Shown: piece after piece, positions 31,595 through 39,733 of the stretch
Layout: every line of letters starts with the position of its first letter
How positions within the stretch are numbered: the first letter of the stretch is position 1
Assembly (NCBI GenBank): GCA_947259215.1
Contig: CAMYLJ010000004.1
Span: forward strand, 140,011-204,010
Origin: an uncultured delta proteobacterium
GTDB taxonomy: Bacteria; Myxococcota_A; UBA9160; JAFDET01
Length of the DNA: 64,000 nt
Direction: 5' to 3'
The notes under the pieces: generated by a model
Database searches by the model: none
Told to the model about the DNA's origin: nothing
Seen by the model: only the letters and a program-made list of their open reading frames with translations
Made by a program: the position numbers and the translations under genes

Positions 31595-33250
31595 TCACCC
31601 CGGTCCGCCGCGGTAGCGGTGCACGATCGGCAGCCGGCGGCCGCTGCCGAAGGCCTTCGTCGACATGCGCAGCACGAGCGGGGCCTGACGCCGCTTGTAC
31701 TCGTTGCGGTCGAGCCGCGTCACGACCTCGCGCACCTGCTCGGGGCTCGAGCCCGGCGGGGGCTCGATGTGGGCGGCGTCGCGCTGGCCCTCGATGGCCT
31801 GCTCCAGGATCGCGTCGAGGATCTCGTAGGGCGGCAGGTCGTCGGTGTCGAGCTGGTCCGGGGCGAGCTCCGCCGACGGCGGCTTGTCGATCACGCCCCG
31901 CGGGATGCGCTCGCCGGCCCGGTTGGCGTGGTGCGCCAGGGCGTAGACCTCGCGCTTGTAGACGTCGCCGAGGACCGCGACGCCGCCGACCGTGTCGCCG
32001 TAGAGCGTGCAGTAGCCCAGCGAGAGCTCGCTCTTGTTGCCCGTGGCCAGCACCAGCCGCCCCTCGGCGTTGGAGACCGCCATCAGCACCGCACCGCGGA
32101 TGCGCGACTGGATGTTCTGCTGGGCGATGCCGTAGTCGTCCCGCTCGCCGAAGAGCCCGGCGAAGGCGTCCAGGTAGCGCTCGTAGATGGGTCGGATGTC
32201 CACCGTGCGCGCCTCGATCCCCAGGTTGCGCGCCAGCGCCTCGGCGTCCCGCACGCTGTGGCCCGACGAGAACGGGCCCGGCATCAGCACGCCGAGCACG
32301 CGGTCCGGGCCCAGGGCCTCCGCGGCCAGGTGCGCGGTCACGGCCGAGTCGATTCCCCCGGAGAGTCCGATGACGGCGCCCGGCGGCAGGCCCTGCTTGC
32401 GGAAGTAGTCGCGGATGCCGACCACCAGGCCGCTCTCGAGCTGCGACACGAGATCCGGGTCGGTCACCTCGGCCGGAGCCCGGCCCGGCCCCGGTGCGGC
32501 CAGGTCCACCACCTCGAGGGCGGGCTCGAAGAGCGGCAGCGCCGCCTGCACCCGCCCGCGCGCGTCCACCACGAACGAGCCGCCGTCGAAGACCAGCTCG
32601 TCGTTGCCGCCCACCTGGTTGGCGAACACGATCGACACGCCGTGGCGCCGCGCGAGCTCCGCCATCATCCCGCGGCGTTCCTCGGCCTTGCCCACGTGGA
32701 AAGGCGACGCCGAGAGGTTCAGGATCGTGCGCGCCCCCGCCGCAGCCAGCTCTCCGACCGGGTCGATGCCGTAGGGGATCTCGTCGCACCAGGTGTCCTC
32801 GCACACGGTCAGACCGAGAGGCGGCTCGCCGGACCCGCCCGGCACGGGCTCCCGCCGCGCGGCGGTGGCGAAGTAGCGGTTCTCATCGAAGACGTCGTAG
32901 GTGGGGAGGAGCGACTTCGCGCGCGCGGCCGCCCGTTCGCCGTCCCGCAGCAGGACGGCCGCGTTGATCCAGCGCTGGGGCCCGGGCTCCGGGCTCGGCA
33001 GCACCGCCCCCAGCGCGATGGCGATGCGGTGCGAGGCGCCCTCCAGCGCCCCCAGCTCCCGCAGCTGGTCGCGCACGAAGCCTTCCCGCTCGAGCAGGTC
33101 CATGGGCGGGTAGCCGGTCAGCACCAGCTCGGGCAGCACCACCAGCTCGGCGCCGGCAGCGGCGGCCTTGCTGGCGGACTCCTCCACCAGCTGCCGGTTG
33201 CCGGCCAGGTCGCCGACCGTGGGATTCACCTGGGCGATGGCGACTCGCAC
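31595..33250 (-). CDS. nadE: Glutamine-dependent NAD+ synthetase
   Basis: 551 residues, two-domain form. The N-terminal nitrilase-like glutaminase (AIAQVNPTVGDLAGN, Glu in LPELVLTGYPP, Lys in ARAKSLLPTYDVFDE, Cys in LTVCEDTWCDE) is followed by the synthetase domain with the P-loop GLSGGIDSAV. It makes NAD from deamido-NAD with ATP and glutamine in the cytoplasm. It lies 3 nt downstream of the MaoC-like gene, with which it is probably transcribed. The start ATG 33250 gives the usual MRVAIAQ beginning. Confidence 0.95.
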   Translation of the reverse strand: MRVAIAQVNPTVGDLAGNRQLVEESASKAAAAGAELVVLPELVLTGYPPMDLLEREGFVRDQLRELGALEGASHRIAIALGAVLPSPEPGPQRWINAAVLLRDGERAAARAKSLLPTYDVFDENRYFATAARREPVPGGSGEPPLGLTVCEDTWCDEIPYGIDPVGELAAAGARTILNLSASPFHVGKAEERRGMMAELARRHGVSIVFANQVGGNDELVFDGGSFVVDARGRVQAALPLFEPALEVVDLAAPGPGRAPAEVTDPDLVSQLESGLVVGIRDYFRKQGLPPGAVIGLSGGIDSAVTAHLAAEALGPDRVLGVLMPGPFSSGHSVRDAEALARNLGIEARTVDIRPIYERYLDAFAGLFGERDDYGIAQQNIQSRIRGAVLMAVSNAEGRLVLATGNKSELSLGYCTLYGDTVGGVAVLGDVYKREVYALAHHANRAGERIPRGVIDKPPSAELAPDQLDTDDLPPYEILDAILEQAIEGQRDAAHIEPPPGSSPEQVREVVTRLDRNEYKRRQAPLVLRMSTKAFGSGRRLPIVHRYRGGPG

Positions 33251-33253
33251 CGG

Positions 33254-33727
33254 CTAGCGCTCCAGGTAGATGAGGATGCAGTCGCCGGTCAGGGCGGGCC
33301 GCCTCGAGCCCTCGATCTCGATCACGATGCCGATCGTCACGCGCACGCCCGCGCCTCCCGGCATGTCGCGCACCTTCTTGATCTCGGCCCGCAGCCGCAC
33401 CTGGGAGCCGGCGGGCACCGGGGCCGAGAGCTTCATCCGCTCGATCCCCGCGTTCACCACCGTGGGCTCGCCGTCGACGCGCATCACCTGGTCCAGCAGC
33501 ACGGGCGCCAGGGAGAGGGTCAGGTAGCCGTGGGCGATGGTGGTGCCGAAGGGCGACTCGCGCCGGGCGCGCTCGGGGTCGACGTGGATCCACTGGTGGT
33601 CGCCGGTCGCCTCGGCGAAGCGATCGATCCGCTCCTGTGTCACCTCGACCCAGTCGGACAGGCCGAGGGGCTTGCCGAGAAAGTCCCGGATGGCGCCGAC
33701 GCCGGGGATGACCGTGGGGGTGAGCAT
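33254..33727 (-). CDS. MaoC-like enoyl-CoA hydratase
   Basis: 157 residues, single hot-dog fold. The motif FAEATGDHQWIHVD with FGTTIAHGYLTLSL carries the Asp and His of R-specific enoyl-CoA hydratases (MaoC/NodN type). It probably hydrates an acyl-CoA intermediate in the cytoplasm. TACCCT ends 9 nt before ATG 33727 on the minus strand. The gene is close to, but not overlapping, the gene upstream (23 nt). Confidence 0.88.
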   Translation of the reverse strand: MLTPTVIPGVGAIRDFLGKPLGLSDWVEVTQERIDRFAEATGDHQWIHVDPERARRESPFGTTIAHGYLTLSLAPVLLDQVMRVDGEPTVVNAGIERMKLSAPVPAGSQVRLRAEIKKVRDMPGGAGVRVTIGIVIEIEGSRRPALTGDCILIYLER

Positions 33728-33736
33728 TCGCTGGGA

Positions 33737-33742
33737 AGGGTA
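33737..33742 (-). promoter_or_regulatory. -10-like hexamer of the MaoC-like gene
   Basis: TACCCT on the minus strand, 9 nt before ATG 33727. It overlaps the gap after the stop codon of the upstream gene. Confidence 0.4.
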
Positions 33743-33750
33743 TCTCGGCG

Positions 33751-34269
33751 CTAGGCGCGTTCCACCCCGAGGATCTCGTACCAGCGCTCCACGTCCGTGC
33801 GCCTGCGCACGACGTGCTTGCGCGCCACCCGCACCGGGAAGCGGCCGTCCCGGCGCATCACCACGAAGTGGTCGTCGCTCTCGAGGACGTCCGCCACGTG
33901 GTCCACGGTCTCGACGCCGTCCTCGGTCCAGGCGCTGAAGCGCAGCTGGCTGCGCGGGCGCACCTCGAGCGCCAGCCGGACGCCGAGGGCGCGCTCGAGC
34001 AGGGCGCGGGCGGGCTCCGCGTCGCCCAGCAGGTCGAACGGGTCGCCCGGCACCGCGATCCGCGCTGCGCGCAGGATGCGCAGCACCTTTCCGAGGCCGG
34101 CGACGGCGGAGATCGTCCGCTCCGGCCCGAGATCGGCGAAGTCCTCCAGGCTCCCGTCGAAGCGGGAGCTCGTGGGTCGGAATCCGAGCTCGAGCCCGAC
34201 GGACCCGGTCTCGCGCTGGGGCACCACCCGATCGAACGTGGCCGTGACGCGGCGCAGGGCCGGGGGCAT
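33751..34269 (-). CDS. Uncharacterised soluble protein
   Basis: 172 residues, Arg- and Glu-rich, without signal peptide or membrane helix. Notable segments are SRFDGSLEDFADLGPE, DPFDLLGDAEPARALLE and the C-terminal FVVMRRDGRFPVRVARKHVVRR, which together suggest an alpha/beta domain with a beta-hairpin. I do not recognise a family. TATACT lies 6 nt before the ATG at 34269, with no Shine-Dalgarno. It probably heads the unit with MaoC and NadE. Confidence 0.55.
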   Translation of the reverse strand: MPPALRRVTATFDRVVPQRETGSVGLELGFRPTSSRFDGSLEDFADLGPERTISAVAGLGKVLRILRAARIAVPGDPFDLLGDAEPARALLERALGVRLALEVRPRSQLRFSAWTEDGVETVDHVADVLESDDHFVVMRRDGRFPVRVARKHVVRRRTDVERWYEILGVERA

Positions 34270-34275
34270 CGCGGC

Positions 34276-34281
34276 AGTATA
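34276..34281 (-). promoter_or_regulatory. -10-like hexamer of the 34269 gene
   Basis: TATACT on the minus strand, 6 nt before the ATG, without ribosome-binding site. Confidence 0.5.
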
Positions 34282-34340
34282 ACCCCGCGGGCCGGCGGCA
34301 GACCCGCGGTGTATCGTCGGAGGCCGACAAGGAGGTCTGC

Positions 34341-35897
34341 ATGCGGACCCGGAACCTCGTTCTCGTCTGCCTCGTGCTGGCGTTCGCCCTGGGAATCGCA
34401 TGGAGCGGCCCCATGCTCTACCGGAGCATCGTGGGGATCGACGCCAGCGGCTACCCGCTCGGCACCTCGATCCAGGCCGCGGCCGACGCCGTGGCGGGCC
34501 CCTTCTCGGTGAGCGTGGCCGGAATCGTGCTGTCGATCGGCGCGCTCGTGCTCTTCGCCCTCACGACCTTCTTTCTGACCCGCTCGGCCGCGCGGGGGGG
34601 GTCCGTGCGGCCGGGCCGTCGGGGATTCCTGGCGGGCGCCGGCGCTGGTCTCGGCGCCCTCGTGGTGGGCGGGGCAGCGACGGTGGCGCGGATGGGCTTC
34701 GGCCTCGGTGCCGGAGGCCGCGGCTGGGCCAACGTGACGGGACCGGCCATCGGCGTCGACACCGCCGACGTCTGGACCCACCCGGAGTGGCGCGACGCCT
34801 GGAAGGGCGCGCGGATCACCCGCTACCGCCCGCTCGGAGACACCGGCGCCGAGGTGTCCGACATCTCCCTCGGCTCCTCGGGACTGCCGCGGGACCCCTC
34901 ACAGGCGGAGGCCATCGTGCGCGGCGCCGTCGAGCGCGGCGTCAGCTACCTGGACACGGCGCCGGACTACGCGGAGTTCGGCAGCGAGGAGGCCATCGGG
35001 CGTGCGACTGCGGGCGTGGCGCGGGACCGGCTCTTCCTGGCCACGAAGTTCTGCACGAGGATCGGGCACCTTCCGGTGGGAACCCCGGTCGCGCGGTACA
35101 AGGAGGTGGTCGAGGGAAGCCTGCAGCGCCTCCGCAGCGACTACGTCGACCTGGTGCACATCCACAGCTGCGATAGCGTCGAGCGCCTGCTCGACCCGGG
35201 CGCGCACGAGGCCTTCGACCGGCTGCGGCAGGAGGGAAAGGTCCGCTTCCTCGGCTTCTCGAGCCACACGCCCAACCTGGAAACGGTCGCCGAGGCCGCC
35301 ATCGAGTCGGGCCGGTTCCAGGTGATGATGCCCGCCTACCACTTCGGCGCCTGGCGGGATCTGGGGCCGATCATGCGCCGCGCGCGCGAGTCCGGAATGG
35401 GCGTCGTGGCCATGAAGACCTTGAAGGGCGCCAAGCACCACGGCCTGTCGGGGTTCCGCGAGCAGGCCGACGCCTTCAGCCAGGCCGCCTTCAGCTGGGT
35501 GCTCTCGAACGACGACGTGTCGTGCCTGGTCGTCTCCTTCCGCACCCTCCAGCACGTGGACGAGTACGTCTACGCCTCCGGCCGGCCGCTCGCGTCGGAC
35601 GACCTGGCCCTGCTCGAGGAGTACGATCGCCAGATCGCGGGCACCCATTGCGCGCCCCACTGCGGCGAGTGCCTCGACTCCTGCCCCGAGCGGCTGCCGA
35701 TCGCTGACGTCCTCCGCTACCGCATGTACGCCGAGGACTACGGACAGGAGCGGGAGGGCATGCGCCTGTACGGCAGGCTGGAGCGAAGCGCCTCGCTGTG
35801 CGCCACCTGCAGCGCTCCCTGCCTCGGCTCGTGTCCGCTCGGGATTCCGATCCAGGGGCGCATGAGCGAGGCCCACGAGCTGCTCAGCCTTTCCTAG
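34341..35897 (+). CDS. Membrane-anchored aldo/keto reductase with C-terminal Fe-S cysteine motifs
   Basis: 518 residues. Two membrane helices (about 5-25 and 56-79) are followed by RRGFLAGAGAGLGALVV, which looks like a twin-arginine-type segment. The aldo/keto reductase barrel runs from about 160 to 420, with YLDTAPDY, KFCTR and VHIHSCD; the usual catalytic Tyr is visible in that first motif. After it come two cysteine clusters, HCAPHCGECLDSCP and LCATCSAPCLGSCP, as in reductases with ferredoxin-like tails. TATCGT at 34312-34317 and AAGGAGG precede ATG 34341. It could be a membrane-bound oxidoreductase linked to electron carriers. The substrate is unknown. Confidence 0.8.
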   Translation: MRTRNLVLVCLVLAFALGIAWSGPMLYRSIVGIDASGYPLGTSIQAAADAVAGPFSVSVAGIVLSIGALVLFALTTFFLTRSAARGGSVRPGRRGFLAGAGAGLGALVVGGAATVARMGFGLGAGGRGWANVTGPAIGVDTADVWTHPEWRDAWKGARITRYRPLGDTGAEVSDISLGSSGLPRDPSQAEAIVRGAVERGVSYLDTAPDYAEFGSEEAIGRATAGVARDRLFLATKFCTRIGHLPVGTPVARYKEVVEGSLQRLRSDYVDLVHIHSCDSVERLLDPGAHEAFDRLRQEGKVRFLGFSSHTPNLETVAEAAIESGRFQVMMPAYHFGAWRDLGPIMRRARESGMGVVAMKTLKGAKHHGLSGFREQADAFSQAAFSWVLSNDDVSCLVVSFRTLQHVDEYVYASGRPLASDDLALLEEYDRQIAGTHCAPHCGECLDSCPERLPIADVLRYRMYAEDYGQEREGMRLYGRLERSASLCATCSAPCLGSCPLGIPIQGRMSEAHELLSLS

Positions 35898-35932
35898 ACG
35901 GATCCGCGCTCGTCATCCGCCGGCGCTGAGGC

Positions 35933-37321
35933 TCAGGCGGTGGCGATGGCCTTCGCGAAGGCCTTCCGGAGCGCGGCGCCGATGGTCTTGCGGTCCGCGC
36001 GGCCGTAGGCCTGGCGGAAGGCCTTGAGGGGGATGATGCCCTTGGCCATGGAGCGGTGGCCGCCGCCCACGCCGAGGCCCTCGACCACGGCGCGGGTCAC
36101 CTCGCCGGCGGCGCGCACGTAGCCCACGTTGCGCACGGAGAAGACCAGGTCCGAGTTCACGATCCCCGCCGCCACCGACCACTCGGCGCCTTCGGCCTGG
36201 AGCCCCAGGTCCGCCACCTGGGGGATCACGTCCTCGCGCACCCGCCCGAGCACCAGCAGATGGATTCCCTTGTGGACCTCGGTGGCCGCCAGCGCGCGCC
36301 CCATGGCCTGGAGCCCCGCCAGCGGCAGCGCCGGGCGCTCGATCCGGCGCAGGAGCGCGGGGCTGTGCCACTGGTGCAGGTAGGCGAAGGCGTTGATGTC
36401 GTGTCGGCTCGTCTCGCGTCCCAGCAGCTGGGTGTCGCTCTTGATGCCGTAGATCAAGGCGGTGGCGAGCTTGGGCCGCACCTCCATCCCGGCGGCGCGC
36501 ACGTAGCCGGTCAGGATGGTCGCGGTGGCGCCGTAGGCCGGGCGGACGTCCCGGATCTCGGTGTCGTAACCGGGTCGCTCGGGATGGTGATCGATCACCA
36601 CGTCCACGGAGCGCACGCGCGCGGGCATGTCTTCGCCGAAGACCGACGGCTGCACGTCCAGCAGCGCGAGCCCGTCGAACTCGTCCAGGCCCGCGCTGTC
36701 GACGGTGCGGACTTCGAGGCCCAGGGCCTGGACCATGGCCAGGTTCTCCGGGCGCTTGACCTCGCCGAACGAGATCAGGGGGCAGGTCGAGCTCTTGCGG
36801 CCGAGGAGCGCGCGCAGCGCCATGCCCGAGGCGATTCCGTCGGGATCCGGATCGGGCTGGAGCAGGATCCCGAGCTTGCTGCGGGAGCTCACGAGCTCCC
36901 GGATGTCCTCGACCATGCGCAGGTTCCAAAGCAGGTCGAACTCGGCGTCGACGTCGTCCCGGATCAGGGAGCGCAGGCCGGCCCGGCGCAGACAGGGATG
37001 GTCGGGCAGGGCCTCCGGCTCGAGGCGGTCCGAGAGCACCAGGATCGGGGAGCCCGGCGCCGCCTCGGAGACGGCCGCCACGGCCGCCCGCACGAAGGGG
37101 CCGTCCTCGCTCACCAGGGCGAAGCCGTCTCCTTCCTTCGGGTCGAGCTTGGCCACGGCCTCGGCCGCCAACCCGCCCTGGAGCGCCCGGAAGCCCGGCG
37201 GCCGCGCCCGGGACTCGTCCTCGCGCGGAATCCAGGTGAGCTCTTCGTCCTCGCCGGCGCCGATGCGGCTCCACAGGCGCGCGAGCTCGGCGCCGTCACA
37301 GAGGATGATTCGCCTGGCCAC
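35933..37321 (-). CDS. DHH-family phosphoesterase with extra N-terminal domain
   Basis: 462 residues. The DHH domain (about 145-300) has DPDPDGIASG and VVIDHHPERP; the DHHA1 part ends with VGGGHRSMAKG. NrnA-like enzymes of this family degrade short oligoribonucleotides or cyclic dinucleotide products. The N-terminal 130 residues (RRIILCDGAELARLW to LVLSDRLEPEAL) look like a Rossmann-type TrkA-N/RCK-related domain, so the enzyme may respond to a nucleotide. GTG 37321 start. It faces ApaH divergently across 142 bp; both act on nucleotide phosphates. Confidence 0.85.
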   Translation of the reverse strand: MARRIILCDGAELARLWSRIGAGEDEELTWIPREDESRARPPGFRALQGGLAAEAVAKLDPKEGDGFALVSEDGPFVRAAVAAVSEAAPGSPILVLSDRLEPEALPDHPCLRRAGLRSLIRDDVDAEFDLLWNLRMVEDIRELVSSRSKLGILLQPDPDPDGIASGMALRALLGRKSSTCPLISFGEVKRPENLAMVQALGLEVRTVDSAGLDEFDGLALLDVQPSVFGEDMPARVRSVDVVIDHHPERPGYDTEIRDVRPAYGATATILTGYVRAAGMEVRPKLATALIYGIKSDTQLLGRETSRHDINAFAYLHQWHSPALLRRIERPALPLAGLQAMGRALAATEVHKGIHLLVLGRVREDVIPQVADLGLQAEGAEWSVAAGIVNSDLVFSVRNVGYVRAAGEVTRAVVEGLGVGGGHRSMAKGIIPLKAFRQAYGRADRKTIGAALRKAFAKAIATA

Positions 37322-37448
37322 CAGACCCCCGTAGAAGCCAAGACGCGGGCCCGAAGACCGCCCAGCGGGCGGGCCGGGACCCGCGAAGGCCGAAGTCTAG
37401 CGGATCGACCCTCCGTCGAGATCCCCTGGGGGAGTTCGCGAGCAGCGG

Positions 37449-37454
37449 TATCCT
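37449..37454 (+). promoter_or_regulatory. -10-like hexamer of the ApaH gene
   Basis: TATCCT, 9 nt before ATG 37464, without a Shine-Dalgarno. Confidence 0.5.
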
Positions 37455-37463
37455 GCGCCCGCG

Positions 37464-38345
37464 ATGCGCCAGCCCATCTTCATCGGGGACGTCCAGGGCT
37501 GCGCGGACGAGCTGGAGGAGCTGGTCCGGCGCGCCCGAGCCGCCTACGGCCAGGATGGCTACGAGCTGTGGCTGGTGGGCGACCTGGTGAACCGGGGGCC
37601 CGCCAGCCTGCGGGTGCTGCGGCGGGTCCGAAGCCAGGTGGAGGCAGGCCGTGCGCGGGTGGTGCTCGGCAATCACGAGCTGGGGCTGCTCCAGATGGCC
37701 CTGGGGCTCCGGGAGCCGTCCCGCCTGGACACCTCGGCCGGGATCCTGGGGCTTCCCGACGCCGCGGGCTGGATCGACTGGATCCGCCGGCTGCCCCTGG
37801 TCGCCACGGGGACCCTCGGCCGGCGCCCCTTCGCCATGGTGCACGCTGCCGTCCACCCCGACTGGGACCTGGACGAGCTGGTCGCTCGGGCGCGGGCCTG
37901 CGAGCGCCGGCTCGGCGGCTCCGACCTGGCGGAGACGCGGCGGCTGCTGGCGGCCCGCCGCAAGGCCGACCCCGACCGGGATGCGCTCGGCCTGCTCACG
38001 CAGTGCCGCGGGATCGACGGCCGGGGGCGCTGGAGCGCCGACGACCCGGCGCGGGCGAACGACTTCTGGCACCGGCGCTGGGCCGCGCGCGGTCACGACT
38101 ACGCGCTGGTCTACGGCCACTGGGCGATGCAGGGTCTGCAGTGCACGAACGCGCTGCGCGGCCTCGATACAGGCTGCGTGCATCACGGACGCGGCGGAGA
38201 CGGCTTCCTGACGGCGTGGCTGCCCGACCTCGACGCTCGCGATCCTTTCGCGCTTCCCGAGTCGGGGAAGCTCTGGCAGGTGCGCGCGCGGCGCGCCTAT
38301 TACCTCGAGCTGGAGGAATCGACGGGCGGCGTCGATTCCGCTTGA
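37464..38345 (+). CDS. apaH: Symmetrical bis(5'-nucleosyl)-tetraphosphatase (ApaH-like)
   Basis: 293 residues, close to E. coli ApaH (280). The metallophosphoesterase signature is complete: GDVQG (variant of G-D-x-H-G), GDLVNRG, GNHE, and the histidines in VHAAVHPDW and VYGHWA. The GLDTGCVHHGRG segment is also typical. It splits diadenosine tetraphosphate into two ADP in the cytoplasm. Note that the usual His of GDxHG is Gln in GDVQG, as in ApaH proper. It is followed by an unexplained 422-bp region. Confidence 0.92.
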   Translation: MRQPIFIGDVQGCADELEELVRRARAAYGQDGYELWLVGDLVNRGPASLRVLRRVRSQVEAGRARVVLGNHELGLLQMALGLREPSRLDTSAGILGLPDAAGWIDWIRRLPLVATGTLGRRPFAMVHAAVHPDWDLDELVARARACERRLGGSDLAETRRLLAARRKADPDRDALGLLTQCRGIDGRGRWSADDPARANDFWHRRWAARGHDYALVYGHWAMQGLQCTNALRGLDTGCVHHGRGGDGFLTAWLPDLDARDPFALPESGKLWQVRARRAYYLELEESTGGVDSA

Positions 38346-38767
38346 TTCGCCGGCCCGACCGTCTAGAGTGGATTCGTATCCCAGAGTCCCGGCGCGAGGA
38401 GCCCGAGGTCTCGCTTCCGTCGGTGGCAAACAGGCGCCGGGGACAAGGGATGCAGCAACGTCGATGGGAGCGGGCGCAGGCCGCTCCGGAGGGGCCTCGA
38501 TGACGGAGGCTCTGCACGGAGCGGAAGCTGGAGCGGGAAGCCTTCCTGGACCCGGGAGCTTCCTACCGGTCGCGAAGCAGCGGGAAGGGCACTTCCCGGT
38601 GGCACTCGACGGGGGCTCAGAGCCTTCATCCTTTCCGGACCGTCGAGCAAAAGTCCCGGAGCTCTTCTCTCGTGGTGCGGCAACGCCGTGACACTCCTTC
38701 GCGCGAAACGACGAGCGCCGTCGGAGGACCGGGAAGGCCCCGCCGCCTCGGCAACGCGAGCCGCCTC
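38346..38767. other. Gene-less 422-bp region between converging genes, with hairpins
   Basis: No convincing protein. Short frames on both strands (38368-38691 plus, 38363-38683 minus) show no recognisable domain and have no ribosome-binding site. The region holds several hairpin-forming stretches, for example CGGGAAG-GGCA-CTTCCCG near 38579 and GGAAGCCTTCC near 38537. Both flanking genes end here, so no promoter is expected for them. A non-coding RNA is possible but not shown. Confidence 0.3.
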
Positions 38768-39712
38768 TCAGCGCCGCTCGCGTCGCGCCGGCTTGGCGTG
38801 AGCGAGCGCTCCGGCGATCGCGCCGCGCACCTCGGGATCCGTCTCCTCGGCGGCGAGCTGCTCGAGCGCGGCCCGGACCTCGGGCTCCTCGGCCAGCCGC
38901 GTTGCCGTCGGTATCGACGCGATCCGGATCTCCCGGTTCGGGTGCCCGAGAGCGGTGGCCACGGCGGGGGCCGCGTCGGGATGGCGCGTCAAGACACCCG
39001 CGGCCAGCGCCACGCGCGCCACGTCCACGTCGAGGTCGGGACGCCCGGTGCTGGCGAGCAGCCGGGCGAGCGCCTCCGGCTCCGCCGCCGCGATCCCCGC
39101 CGAGGCCAGCTGCACCTCGCTCGGGAGCGTCGGGTCCAGGGCTGCATCCGCGCGTCGCAGGGGCTCCCCCGCGGGCATCTGCACGCGCCCGCCCTCGCGG
39201 TCTCCCAGGCCGCGGACCCCGAGGTCGCGCAGCCCGGCGTCGGGCCCGTCGATCCACGCCAGGTAGGTCTGGCCGAGGGCTTCGGGGTCGCCCTGGGCGC
39301 TGGCCAGGCGTGCCAGCGCGGTGCCCCAGGCGTCGAGGTCCGCCTGGTCGGGGAGCACCGTCACCTCGCGCGGCTCGTCGACGAACACGAAGGGCGAGCG
39401 CGCGCCGCCCAGCACGAGCAGCACCCGGGAGCCGGGGACCAGGTCCGGTGCCTGCGAGGGCGCGCGCTTGATCTCGAAGCGGCGGCCGGGGGAGCCGCGC
39501 CAGGCCTCGGCGCCGGCGATCGAGAAGCGTCCGGTGGCGACGCGCTCGACCGTGCCCAGGGCCAGTACGTCGGCCTCGGCGAGGCGCGCGTGAAGCGGGC
39601 GTGGGGGGCTGGGCAGCCCGTGCCCCCCCAGCTGGGCCTGTGCGGGAGCGCTGGCCAGGGCCCACATCCCCACCAGTGCGGTGCCGAAGCTGCGGACGTG
39701 CGAAGCCGTCAC
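38768..39712 (-). CDS. Exported HEAT-like repeat protein
   Basis: 314 residues. A weak Sec signal (TALVGMWALASAPAQA) precedes a beta-rich part (about 28-125) and helical repeats from about 140 on, with pairs such as LARLLASTGRPDLDVDVARVAL and RAALEQLAAEETDPEVRGAIAGAL that look like HEAT repeats. It may serve as a periplasmic scaffold. TATGAT lies 8 nt before GTG 39712, in the 21-nt gap shared with the M48 gene. Function unknown. Confidence 0.62.
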   Translation of the reverse strand: MTASHVRSFGTALVGMWALASAPAQAQLGGHGLPSPPRPLHARLAEADVLALGTVERVATGRFSIAGAEAWRGSPGRRFEIKRAPSQAPDLVPGSRVLLVLGGARSPFVFVDEPREVTVLPDQADLDAWGTALARLASAQGDPEALGQTYLAWIDGPDAGLRDLGVRGLGDREGGRVQMPAGEPLRRADAALDPTLPSEVQLASAGIAAAEPEALARLLASTGRPDLDVDVARVALAAGVLTRHPDAAPAVATALGHPNREIRIASIPTATRLAEEPEVRAALEQLAAEETDPEVRGAIAGALAHAKPARRERR

Positions 39713-39720
39713 GGTCGGCG

Positions 39721-39726
39721 ATCATA
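39721..39726 (-). promoter_or_regulatory. -10-like hexamer of the HEAT-like gene
   Basis: TATGAT on the minus strand (five of six to TATAAT), 8 nt before GTG 39712. The plus strand of the same spot reads GATCAT, 8 nt before the M48 start GTG 39734, a weaker plus-strand box. Confidence 0.5.
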
Positions 39727-39733
39727 ACGCGCC

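Noticed and set aside
38346..38500. c-di-GMP (GEMM) riboswitch, suggested by GGTGGCAAACAGG
   Set aside because: The remaining conserved blocks of the aptamer are not present in order, and no gene lies downstream on that strand.
38368..38691. 107-codon plus-strand frame in the gene-free region
   Set aside because: No ribosome-binding site, no -10 box near the start, low-complexity Gly/Ser/Ala sequence.
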